Assembly: GCF_041146395.1 (NCBI RefSeq)
Contig: NC_090989.1
Location: 242,410,843 to 242,474,842, forward strand
Reading direction: 5' to 3'
Source: Eulemur rufifrons
Taxonomy: Eukaryota; Chordata; Mammalia; Primates; Lemuridae
DNA: 64,000 bases
Position numbers and translations under genes: made by a program. Positions 13,079-23,884 of the stretch are shown piece by piece; within the stretch, counting starts at the first letter, position 1; each line of letters opens with the position of its first letter. Under the pieces are notes generated by a model that made no database searches, was not told where the DNA came from, and worked only from the letters and a program-made list of their open reading frames with translations.

Positions 13079-13429
13079 TCATGAAAGATTTCTCTGTAGT
13101 GTTGCTCCTTCCTCCACTGCAGTCTTGAACCCCGTAAAGTCATCCATGAGGTTTGGAATCAACTTTTTCCAAACTCTTGTTAATGTTGATATTTTGACTT
13201 TCATGCATGAATCACAAATGTTCTTAATGGTATCTAAAATGGTGAATCCTTTCCAGAAGATTTTCAATTTACTTTTATCTGATTTATCAGAGTAGTAACT
13301 ATCTATGACGGCTGTAGCCTTAAAGAATGTATTTCTTAAACAATAAGACTTGAAAGTCAAAACTACTCTTTCATCCATGGGTTGCACAATGGATGTTATG
13401 TTAGCAGGCATAAAAATGTTAATTTCCAT
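13079..13429 (-). pseudogene. Tigger transposase fragment
   Basis: A 116-codon open stretch matching the central to C-terminal part of Tigger transposases (IVQPMDE followed by a Leu-rich stretch and WKxxxILDxIKNI). No start context of a gene, no promoter, and the remainder of the ORF is destroyed, so it is a remnant. Confidence 0.8.
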
Positions 13430-13485
13430 GTATTAATACATCCCCATCAGAGCTCTTGGATGACCAGGTGTATTGTCATTAAGAT

Positions 13486-13590
13486 CGAAGCTCAGACTCG
13501 GGGGGATGGGGAGGCATGGGCAATATATATAGCCTGAACTTTTGTACCCCCATAATGAGCTGAAAAAGAAAAAAAAAAAGAAAAGAAAAG
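13486..13590 (+). mobile_element. L1 3'-end stub (copy B), inside Tigger1
   Basis: About 75 bp of L1 3' end ('tgtacccccataatgagctg') plus an A-rich tail, placed where Tigger1 sequence is interrupted and then resumes. Confidence 0.8.
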
Positions 13591-14524
13591 AAGCAATATA
13601 TTGAAAGACATCTTTTTTCTGAGCAGTAGGTCTTGACAGTGAGCTTAAAATATTCAGTAAACCATGCTATAAACACATATGCTGTCATGCAAGCTTTGTT
13701 ATTCCATTTCTAGAGCTCAGGAAGAATAGATTTAGAATAATTCATAAGGGTTCTAGGATTTTTGGAATGATAAATGAGCATTGGCTTCAACTTCAAGTCA
13801 TCAGCTGCATTACCTCTAACAAGAGAGTCAGCCTATCCTTTGAAGCTTTAAAGCTAAGCATTGACTTTTCTTCTCCAGTTATCACACTCCTAAATGACAT
13901 CTTTTTCCAATAGAAGTCTGTTGCATCTTCAACAACATTGAAAATATGTTGTTTAGTGTGGCCACCTCCATCAAAGATCTTAGCTAGATTTTTCTGGACA
14001 ACTTCTTGAAGCTTCTACTTAGCACTTGCTACGTCACCTCGCACTTATATAGTGTGAAGAGGGTGGACTTGTTTTATTTTGATAAAGTCCAATTTATCTT
14101 GAAACTAAGTAATTACTCATATAATTTTTGTTCTTCTTAGTCAAAGTTATTTTGTCCCTCTATATCCTTTGCATTTTTATATGAATTTTTTAGTCAATTT
14201 GACAATTTCTCCAAGAAAGAATACTGGGATTGTGGTGAATCTATAAATTAATTTGTGGAATAATTGACATCTTAATAATATTGAATATTCTGACCCCTGA
14301 ACCTGGTCTATCTCTTCATTTTTTGGCCTTTCTTAATTTCCCTCAGCTAAATTTCATAATTTTCTTTATACATATTTTTGATGCTTTTCAAATTATATAT
14401 ATTTAAAATTTTAACTTCTGATTATTTGTTGCATGTTTCTAGAAATACAATTAAGTTTTATGTACTGATCTTGTATCCTACAACCTTGTTAAACTTATTT
14501 GCTATTTCTTGTAACTACTGGTAC

Positions 14525-14840
14525 ATGTAGCAACATGGGAGAATCATAAAAGCATTGTGTTAGGTATAAGAAACCAGACACAAACGCCACATGCTCTATG
14601 TGTCCATTTACGTGATATTCTGAAAAAGACAAAACTATAGGAAGCTTAACCAGTTAATTATTGTCATAGGTTAGGAATGGGGATACGGGGTTTATTAGGG
14701 CCATGGGAGAACTTTTTGAGTTGATGAAAATGTTTTCTATGTGGATTCTTGTGGTGGTTACATGACTACATATGTTTTTCAAAACTTATTGACTTGTACA
14801 CTAGTTAAGGGTACATTTTACCTTATTGTTATCCTTGAGA
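14525..14840 (+). mobile_element. Old L1 (L1M) 3' end
   Basis: 'gcaacatgggagaatcataa' through 'gtggtggttacatgactaca' to 'acttgtacactagttaaggg' follows an L1M 3' end in the + direction, head-to-head against the antisense L1M on its left. Confidence 0.7.
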
Positions 14841-14844
14841 AGTT

Positions 14845-15650
14845 CACAGCTTATTTATATGGATGGAAGAAAATGATGAGACACTTTGATGTACTTTTTA
14901 TACCACAGTAAGCCTGACAAAGTAAATATCATGAAGGCGCCACCACCTTTTCTTCTCATTTGTTCTAATATAATCGCAAATATTCATTTCAATTTCCCAA
15001 GTAATTTCCTGATGAACAGTCAGGAAACTGCATGACTCATATAGTCATGCACTCTCATATAGTCACTTACTAGATTTATATGGATTTGGGAGGGAGGTTA
15101 GGGATGTAAGGTCAACAGCTAAATGAGGTGCCAAAGTGCAGGAAGCACAGGAAATGCCACACCTAGAATAATTCATGTCCAAAAGCCCCATTAGGGGCAT
15201 AGTGCCCAAAAGACAAACACAGGAGACAGTTTCCATTCTGATTTGAAGAAGTACTGAATATCTAGCAGTGTCTTGGTTCTTTCTCCAACACCCTCATGTC
15301 CTGAAGCAAAGGAGGTGCCATGTCTGAGGGTTTTTCCTTCCTAGGTTTTGGAGAGGTATATATTGTAGTCTTTATCCAAGGCATCTAGAGTTAGGAGAGC
15401 TCTCTACCCCAGTGCAGACAGATGCACTTCTAGTCATGCTTGTAAGTTCACACCCCTGTAGCCTACAATAAATAAACAACCAATCATGATTAGCCTGAAT
15501 TGTTAGAAAATTCCATATACTGTTTTGAAGTTTCCACTTTGCAAATGTCCCCCAAAGTGGTACAGAATACATCTGATCTATTTTCTGGCTCTCTGAAGAA
15601 ACTCAATACATCTCAAGCAAATCTTGATCATCTTGCTCTCCAGACATAAT
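14845..15650. other. Unassigned DNA
   Basis: No gene or clear repeat; a short local repeat of 'catatagtca' near 15037-15065. Confidence 0.45.
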
Positions 15651-15651
15651 C

Positions 15652-15775
15652 AGTTCAGTTCAACAATTACTTATCGATCCCTTATGACATTCCAGACAAT
15701 GGAGAGTAAAGGGTTAAGGTTCAAACAATGAAAGACTTGGTCTCTATCTTCCAAAAGATCACAGTTATTACTAGT
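15652..15775 (-). repeat. L2 fragment
   Basis: 'cagttcaacaattacttatc' then a 'gacaatggagagtaaagg' segment and 'cttggtctctatcttccaaa' match antisense L2. Confidence 0.55.
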
Positions 15776-15779
15776 TTTG

Positions 15780-16585
15780 AAAGGAAATCTTCAGACAATT
15801 TGATATATTCTGTAGGGATATGATTATGTATGTGGCAATTTTTGTTTTGACTCTATTTTTTTATTTTCTTTTGTATTTACAGATAAGAGAACAGAGGCCA
15901 CAAACGTTTTTATTCATTCCATCTTTGATCATTTTACTTAACTTTCCTGGGTTTTGTTTCTATTTTTCAATAATATATTTATGGAGCACATTCTATGTGC
16001 CAGTATTCATGAAAGGAGAGCCTCATTCCACGTTTTTACATTACCATTGAGGGAAGGTAATTTCTGATCCAATCCCCCCAGGTGGAAGTACTAGAATGAA
16101 CATCTTCAACGTATCTATCCACTCATTAGGAACATGAGTAACTGTTCTTGTTAAATTAGTAAGACCCTGCTATCTATTGGGTAATGTATTCTAGAGGGCA
16201 GAGTTAGTCCATTAAAAGGCCATTTGGGGGAGAGGGTCCATCTCTTATCTCTGGCTTTATTGTAATAACTCTACTTGCTCTATGTAAGGCAAACATTTCT
16301 GCTTCAACCAACTAAATTATAAGCCTTCTAGATCTAGGCCTTCTGTACTGGAAAAGCCGAATTTTACAGAAGCTCTTTCAGATACTTTCTGACATTCAGA
16401 AAGTATGTCAGCTCACACTTGTCCTACAGCCTAACTCTGTCCAGCTCAAGACTGAATTCACCAAAGGAGGTACATTCACAAATTTAGCTCTTTTGGGGGG
16501 CACTATGTTTGGGGAACAATTATTCCACAATTAATAAAATAAATACTTTTATTTTTATTAGATTGCTTGTTACTTTTATATTTAT
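15780..16585. other. Unassigned AT-rich DNA
   Basis: No gene or clear repeat. Confidence 0.45.
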
Positions 16586-16589
16586 TTGA

Positions 16590-16942
16590 TTCATTGAACA
16601 AACTTTTATTAAGTATCTATTATGTGCTAAGTGCTGAAAATACAGTGGTGAATGAGATAGGTTTTCTGAAAGATTAAAAAAGTTCCAAAAAACCCCAAGA
16701 AAATGTAAAGTAGTAAAAATAGAACAAAGTCATGTGATAGTGAGGTCTGGGGAGCTCTTTAAATTGCATGTTTAGGGAAGTACTCTCTGAGAGGTGACAT
16801 TTAAGCTGCATCTTGAATGAATATGGAGGAAACATGTAAGGGAAGATCTGGAGAAAGAGTGACATTGGGGGAGAAAACAGACTGTCAAAGCCCATGAGCT
16901 TAGTGTACTAGAAGAGTGACCAGCAAGTGTGGGGAAAGAGAC
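16590..16942 (-). repeat. L2 fragment
   Basis: 'attgaacaaacttttattaa', 'ctattatgtgctaagtgctg' and 'gacatttaagctgcatcttg' follow antisense L2 over about 350 bp. Confidence 0.65.
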
Positions 16943-16951
16943 AAAGGGCAT

Positions 16952-17051
16952 GGGGGGGGGGGGCGGGGGGCAAGGGCAATATACGTAACCTAAACTTTTG
17001 TACCCCCATAATATGCTGAAATTGAAAAAAAAGAACCATAAAAAAAGGGAT
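16952..17051 (+). mobile_element. L1 3'-end stub (copy C), ~100 bp, with target-site duplication
   Basis: Starts in a 12-G run, continues 'ggcaatatacgtaacctaaa' and 'tgtacccccataatatgctg', and ends in an impure A tail. The 9-bp repeat aaagggcat flanks it at 16943-16951 and 17052-17060, the mark of target-primed reverse transcription. Confidence 0.9.
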
Positions 17052-17060
17052 AAAGGGCAT

Positions 17061-18385
17061 CACCCAAAGTAATTTGTAGTGTCACTGTTCACTCTCCTTT
17101 TTGTCCCCCTCTTGTGTTTATTTCCTATTAACATCTCCCCAGATGTTCTGAATCTCAATTTCTTCACATATTATAAAACTCTCTGACATAGCTAATTTTT
17201 ATATATAACCCTTGCACATAAAGTCAGAATAAGTCATATTTTTCTTTCCTGAAAGATTTTAACAAGAGTGTAACAATACGTATTTTGGGAATTTTATATT
17301 TATTTTCATCCATATCACTGAATTCAAAATTATTATCTCTGATTAATTTGAACCTCATATATTTTTTGTTTTAGAATATTTTTGAAAAAGAAGTTTTAAA
17401 AACAGCTACACATTTTAAAAGATCTATGGATTATTTTATGAAACCCATGCTCTTCCTTGTACTTTCTATTATATATAACATTTGGGGCTTTCTTTCTTCC
17501 TTTTTTCTGTCTTTAGGTTTCTCTGGGTTTTATTCTAGTTCTGCCAATAGTTATTCTTCTCAGCAGTCACTCCACTATACAATTGCAGCAACTGACCCTT
17601 AACATACTCATAACATTTACAGAATAATGGTTCTTTATCCAAGTATTTCCCAAAAGAAAACTAATCCTTGGGTGTGGAAGTGGGATTCCTCAGTTAAATG
17701 CATGTTTGACATAGCCAGGTACTTAAACAGACAGTTGTTCCACTACAGAAAATTGTCTGAGTGGAATGCCTCAGCGTTCACGGTGGTCTTAAAGGAAAGT
17801 AAGAGGCATCTGTCAGGATCTTCCAAGCAGTTCAACTTTCTAATCAGACCATCTGAATTCTTGAGTGAAAGATAAGAAAGAACCCTGCCTACCCATAGGG
17901 TAGTCACTCGTCAGTAATAAAGCAGATGTTTAAACAAGGCACACTTAGCCATGTCTGTCAGTCTGTCATTTAGTGAAGAGGTGGAGGTGCAGTGGAGAGA
18001 GAAGAGGGAAGAAGGAACAGATGGAGGAAAGGAAGCAGAGTCCCGCCAAGCCAAACCCAAATGCCTGAGCAATTGATATGCAGACATAGAGGCAAAAGCT
18101 TAAAATAACAATGTGGCAGGTTAAGACATTGTTGCAGTCTGAAACAGTAGCTGTAATTTATCGATTTTGAAAGATGTCCAGACAAAAAGACCAAGTCAGT
18201 GCTAATTAACCTGATTGAGATAGAAGGTATTTTATACTGTTTTTCTTTCATATGCATTACTTTGGTGGGCACTAAGGACATTTAGCCTAGGTATATAAGT
18301 TTTTGTGGTGAATATCCAGAAAATAATTTTCCTAAGGAGCTATTTTGATTTGTTTATTTGTTTGCCTGTGGTGTAATGAAAATTA
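17061..18385. other. Unassigned AT-rich DNA
   Basis: No gene or clear repeat. Open frames at 17627-17875 and 17970-18281 lack domains. Confidence 0.45.
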
Positions 18386-18389
18386 TTTG

Positions 18390-18490
18390 TTTGGTATTTG
18401 ACAATGGGAAAAATCACTCAGTCTTTCTGAGGTCTGATTTTCTCATCTGTAAAATAGTGGCAATAATTGGGATAAGAGACTGTAACTACA
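18390..18490 (+). repeat. MIR fragment
   Basis: 'gattttctcatctgtaaaat' with the preceding 'caatgggaaaaatcactcag' and following 'agtggcaataattgggat' is the MIR core. Confidence 0.7.
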
Positions 18491-18494
18491 GCAC

Positions 18495-19570
18495 CACTGA
18501 CCACTGGGGTGTATACTAGGGGATATTTGCATTTAGGGATATCTAAGCAATGTGGTGGACTTGTCGCTCAGTCATTCAGTTCATTTTACCAGGGGGATGC
18601 TCAAGTAGGAGGGTTAATGCAGAGGCTCCTGTGTGTGCACACATGAGTGTTTTATAAGTTGATGAATGTGCATAGGGACGGGGCTGCATCTGCCTTTATG
18701 CAGGCATCTGTTCTATGCAAACTACCTACTTGTTGATGGGAAATTTCAAATCAAAAACAAAGTAATAGGACAACTTTCAGGTATAATGTCATATTCAAAC
18801 TCAAGGTTTTAAAATCTGCTGTTAATGTAGCCCTAGAAGATTCATAGGAGGGCTTCAGAGGTTCCTTGGAACTCATGGAAATTGTATGCAACATTTTATA
18901 TTTGCATTTTTATGGTACTGAATTTTCATAGTTTCTATTTTAAAAAGTTTTTTGATCATAAAAGTTAAAAATCCCTGCATTATGTTATAGAATTAAATAC
19001 AGTAAAGAAAATTGATTGCCCTCAATAGCTTTTGGATGTCTGATGTTAGTGGACAGGTGTTCTCCTTCAATTGGATCTATTTATGTTCTTCAAATCACCA
19101 TCACCAGCAAATCAGTAGCACTAATCAAGTTGTAAAAGATCAGCCTGAAATATTCCCTATGGTTTCCATTTAGCACTTTTTTTTTTTCAGACTCCCTTCC
19201 TGTTTGGTTCCTCTTTGATTTCTAAATTTTTAAAATTCAATTAGGGTGAAACTGATTAAAGATGAGTCATATAAGAACAAGTGGAATAAAAAGAGAGCTA
19301 GCTGGCTGAAAAGATCTCTAGAGAGTTTTGTGGGAATTTATGAAAAATCTGTCACATTAGGCATAAAAATAGTTTGAGAGCTGATGAAATAAGGACTGAC
19401 TCACAGAAGTTCCTGCCAGGCAAATTGTATGCCAGCTCATTGCTCCTGAAGAATCAAAAGAAGTCATTCCTACACCATGATTTTGGGGGGAATATCTCTT
19501 TAAGAATTCAGTCACCAAGTGTAAAGACTTGCAATTTTTTTTTGCCCTAGGAGACAGTAATATAAGACAT
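18495..19570. other. Unassigned DNA
   Basis: No gene or clear repeat. Confidence 0.45.
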
Positions 19571-19574
19571 ATAT

Positions 19575-19725
19575 TAAATTATCTTATTTAATCTTCACAA
19601 ACACATTTGATGAAGAAACTACTACTTTATTCCTATTTTGAAATTGAGGAAATTGATTAGATTAGGCAACTTGACAGATTGTGCTATCATAAATGGTGGA
19701 GTCAGAAATCAAACTCAGTTGGCTC
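19575..19725 (-). repeat. MIR fragment
   Basis: 'aaattatcttatttaatctt', 'gaaattgaggaaattgatta' and 'ggcaacttgacag' follow the reverse MIR core. Confidence 0.65.
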
Positions 19726-19729
19726 GTTA

Positions 19730-20904
19730 CACATAAGTGACTGTAAAACCTCAATTTACATAAGTAGCTAAGGAACATAGTGCAATTACATTGATGATTA
19801 ATATCAATAATGCCAATGGACAAAGTATTAGCTGTAAGATGGCCACAAAATTAAGAAAACTGGCTAGCAATAAGACGTTCAAATCAAAAAGTCACTAATG
19901 ACTCTGTGCCTTTGTATGTTTACAGCCATTCTCACCTCCCACTGTGCATACTATATTTATTATTTTTAATTTCTTTCATGGATTTCAATATAGTATTGTT
20001 TAATTTTAATCTGCTTAACATCATTTTTGTAAAGCACATTTTAACAATTGTACAGGTAGGTGTAATAAATTTGGCAGGTCATTCTAACCTTTCTTTTTGG
20101 TCTGGGGAGGCAGGTATTCTGAAGTCTGTGCAAGTGACTAGTATCACAAAGCAAGAGACATATGGACAATGAAACACAAAGGTAATGAAGTGTCACATTG
20201 TTCCATTAGAGGAAAACGAGAAACTATTATCTTTTGCAATTGGGACATGGGCATCTTTCATAAACAAATACTAGTGTATTTTTTATGGAACCAAAGTATT
20301 GATTCAGAAGAATATTTTAAAGCATTATTAAATATGAGGAAAATAATATATCTGCAGACTCTATGCAATAAAGCATAGTTGAATATTTTAATGAATATTT
20401 TTAATATCAAAGACATCTACTTAATTTATTCTTACACTCACACATTCATTCATTTACTTAATAAACATTTAATGAGCACATGCTATATGTCAGGACCTGT
20501 ATAAATGTCCAATAATAATGTAAAAAAATAATAATGTAAAAATGAAGTAGAGAAGATCCTTGAAGGAAGGAGTTTATAATTTCTCCCAGTCACAGGAAAA
20601 TAGTGCACAAATAAGAACATATTTTTATACATAACATTATAAAATGATGAGACCAGAGAATCAGAGTTGTTAAGCTGTTTCTGGGCTTCTGATGGAAACT
20701 GGGTATGTTCAAAATGATGCTATGTTACCACATAGCTGAGGCCTTGATCTATCCATTTCTCAAGTGATGCTTCCACAACATACCAAGAAATAATTACAGT
20801 ACTTCTCTTATTTCTTTCTCTTTCTTTTCTTTGATTTAATAATATGGTAGCACTTATGGCCAGGGCTAAAACTATGAATGAAAAGTACATGTGGTGTTTT
20901 GCCT
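19730..20904. other. Mostly unassigned AT-rich DNA with an L2 scrap
   Basis: Antisense L2-like text at about 20440-20545 ('tttacttaataaacatttaa', 'gagcacatgctatatgtcag'). Nothing else recognised. Confidence 0.45.
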
Positions 20905-23880
20905 AAATCATCACTAATTTTTTTAAGAATGTTAGTGGAGTGCTGAAGTCCTTGGCAATTACGATGCTACCATTTAACTCTTTGCTTAGATCTAGTAGAA
21001 TTAGCTTTATGAATCTGGGACCTTCTGTGTTAGATACATATATTAATATATTTAGGATTGTTATGTCTTCTTGTCAAATTTCTCCCTTTACCATTATATA
21101 ATGGCCATATTTGTTTTTCTTATTCTGTATTCTCAGGTCAGAAAACAATTGCTCTCTTTTGGTTTCTGTTTGCGTGGAATATTTTTTTCCATCCCTTGAC
21201 CTTGAGTCTGTGAGTCCTTCTGGGCTGGATATGTTTCCTGGAGACAGCAGATACTTGGAGTATTTTTTCATCCTTCAGCCAGCTTGTATCTATCTCTTGA
21301 CTGGGGCATTCAGACCATTCATTAACTGGGCGTGACAGAATTAATATATGGGATGCTGTTTTGGTCATCATGTTGATTAGTACCTTATTACTTTGTTTAC
21401 TATCTTGTGCTATTGCTTTATATGAGCTGTGAGCTTTAGCTTTTGGGTGATTGATTTTACACTGATGGGTATCTATTGTGCTGACCCTGTATAATGGAGT
21501 TCTGAGTATTTCCTACAGGGCAGATCTAGTCATGACAAATTCCTTCAGTGTTTGCTCAGCTGGAAAAGTCTTTATTTTTTCTTCATATATGAAACTTAGT
21601 TTTGCAGGATGCAAAATTCTAGGCTGGTAGTTGTTTTGTTCATGAAGACTAAAGATGGGGCCCGAATCCCTTCTGGTTTGTAAGGTCTCCACTGAGAAGT
21701 TTGGAGTTAGCCTAATGGGTTTTCCTTGATGTTTTCATCTAATGACTTGTAGGAGTTCTTCCTTCATGAGGACTTTGGCCAGTCTGATGACTCTGTGTCT
21801 TAGTGATTGCCTCTTTGCAATAAATCTCCAGGTGTTCATTAAGCATCTCATATCTGGATGTCTAAATTTCTAGCAAGACCAAGGAAGTTTTCCTCAATTA
21901 TTCCCTCAACATTGTGCTTTTTCTTCTTCACCCTCAGGGATGCCTAGGATTCTTATATTTGGCCATTTTACATAATCCCTTATTTCTCATACACTTTGTT
22001 TGTTCCTCTTGATTCGTTGTTCATTATTTTTGACTGACTGGGTTAATTCAAAAGAGTTATATTCATGCTCTGAACTTCTTTCTTCCACCTGGTCTCGTCT
22101 ATTCTTAAATCTTTTCACTGTATTTTGTATTTCTTTAAATGTATTTTTCAATTCCAGAAGTTCTATTTTGTTGTGTTAAAATATGTGTACCTCTTTAGTA
22201 AACTTTTCATTTATTTCCTGAATTGTTTTTCTGATTTCTTTGAGTTGGTTTTCCAACTTGGATTTCATTGAGCTTCCTTACAATCTATATTTGGAATTCT
22301 TTATCTGTTATTTCAATATTTTCATTTTGGTTGGGATCCATTGCTAGAAAGGTGGTATGTTCCTTTGGGGGTGTTCTTTCATTCTGATTTTTCATACTTC
22401 CAGAGTTCTTTCTCATCTGGAGCAGCTGTTGTTTTTTTGTTTTTAGATTTTCTTTTGTTTAGATGGGACTCTCCCCCAATCTTAAAGGTGCATTTGTAAC
22501 ATATGTTGAGTAAAGAACTTTGGCTTTGCTTGTGGGCACTTTGATGTGGGTCCAGGTTCTGGATTGGTACCTTGGTTATAGATATCCTTAGTGTGGTGGT
22601 TTTCTCAGTTGCTTGTTATTTTTAGCCTGTAGTCATGGTGTACTATATGTATGGACAGATTCCCTGTCTCTTATTGATGAGGGAAGATAGATGTCTTTGT
22701 AATCCTTTCTCTTTCCCTAGTTCTATGGTCTTTTTAACAGTATGAATTATATTGCAACGTTCAGTTTAATCTCTGAGCCAGTAGGTGGTGCTTGTGGGTA
22801 AGAATCGGCCATGCTCTGTATGACTGAGTCAGTACATGCTGTAATGGGCTGTACAAGTTGCCAGTAGGTGGTGTTTGCCAGAAAGAGCCAGCTACAGTGT
22901 TGTTTTCTGGGACCTGTGACTGTTTCTAGTCCCTAGGAAAAGGATTTAAATGCCCCACATGGTGAGCAGTGTCCTGGAGCTCCCAGGGCACTCCTTATTC
23001 TCCACCACAGCAGAGGCAGCTGGAGGAGTGAGGCTGGGCATGGCTGGGTCTTCAAGCTCCACAAAGGGAGGCATGAGAGCTGTCTTGATAGGGGTGGAGG
23101 GTCCACTCCCAGGTTGGGGAATGGGGAAAGCCAGCAGGGAAGGGCTGAAGTAGCCCCGCTGGGCCAGAAAGTCTGCTCATTGGGGAAGGGCAATCTGGGA
23201 TTCACTGTCTGGCTGTGGGGAGTGGGTTTCACTCTTCTCCCTCCTCCACTGTCTGTAGGTCTCCTTATGGTGTCTGATTGCAAGCAGAAGCCCAAAATAG
23301 CTGAGGTTACTGGAAATGGTGCTTTGGGCTGGGAGCTTCCCTGCCTAAGATTCTGCCCTGGACAGAAAGCATGGCTTTCCTGTGGAGGGAGAGGTGCTCT
23401 GTGAGTATGCTGTGGCTTGTACCCACACTGCACTCTCCTTTCAGTTCTGCCCACATGGGCTCCCTTATCTCCCGAGTAATTCACAAATCTCCCCTCTGTG
23501 TTCCTTAGGACATGGGGGAGCAACTGCTCTGCCCACTCCCTCCTCAGCCTGTCATGGGTGATGTGAAGCCTACTGCTGCAAATCCAAATGCCATGCTCCT
23601 GAGAGCTCAGGATGGCACCAGTCACAGAAACTCAGGCTCAGAAGCCAACAGATCCCTGCTGCACCTGCTCTCCAATGCAATGTCTCTGCCTACCTTCTAA
23701 TCTTGCTGAACAGATCACCCCAACTCTCTCTCTCCTATTTGGGTGTCTCTAGTCTCTTCTCTGATCATTTACAATGCTCTCTCCAAGATGCGGCATCCAT
23801 AGGTGAACCTTTAACCACAATCTTTAATTTTCTCCATGAGATCAGCCACTGAAGGCTGCTTCTAGTCCACCATCTTAAAA
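20905..23880 (-). mobile_element. L1 5' half: 5'UTR, ORF1 and start of ORF2, antisense, 3'-truncated
   Basis: On the - strand the element starts at 23880 with 'aagatggtggactagaagca', a typical L1 5' end. A GC-rich 5'UTR follows to about 22500, then decayed ORF1 (ORF1 start region near 22420; C-terminal-like text near 21560-21700), then the endonuclease start of ORF2 at 21371-21138 (THRLKVKGWKKIFHAN) and, after a frameshift, GHYIMVKGEI near 21090. It stops near 20905 without the rest of ORF2, 3'UTR or A tail. The ORF1 start region and 5'UTR end are homologous to the L1 at 58366-60270. Confidence 0.8.
22777..22880 (-). repeat. Two-unit repeat in an L1 5'UTR
   Basis: 'gccagtaggtggtg' occurs at 22777 and 22860, 83 bp apart. 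The same pair, 90 bp apart, is in the L1 5'UTR at 59748 and 59838. Confidence 0.7.
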
Positions 23881-23884
23881 CATT

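Larger units (their letters stand above)
12693..14065 (-). mobile_element. Tigger1-type mariner DNA transposon, truncated, split by an L1 stub
   Basis: Starts at the terminal repeat CAGGCATACCTCAAAGATAT just after a TA target dinucleotide (12691-12692). The second terminus is missing: the element stops near 14065. Reading the - strand, 13079-13429 stays open for 116 codons of transposase (motif TSIVQPMDE, as in Tigger/jerky-like DDE transposases). The rest is broken. The gap at about 13486-13590 is a later L1 stub. Confidence 0.85.
11590..14525 (-). mobile_element. Old L1 (L1M) antisense, interrupted
   Basis: Antisense L1M 3'UTR/ORF2 text at about 11590-11734, 11940-12690 ('tctcattgtggttttaattg', 'tttttttattgggttgtttg') and 14066-14525 ('attttgataaagtccaattt', 'gtactgatcttgtatcctac'). 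The gaps are the inverted-duplication arm and a Tigger1. Confidence 0.85.

Noticed and set aside
22933..23625. 230-codon open frame on the - strand
   Set aside because: It lies in the GC-rich 5'UTR of an antisense L1, is rich in Pro/Ser/Leu without any domain, and overlaps open frames on the other strand. GC-rich DNA has few stops, so length alone is not evidence.
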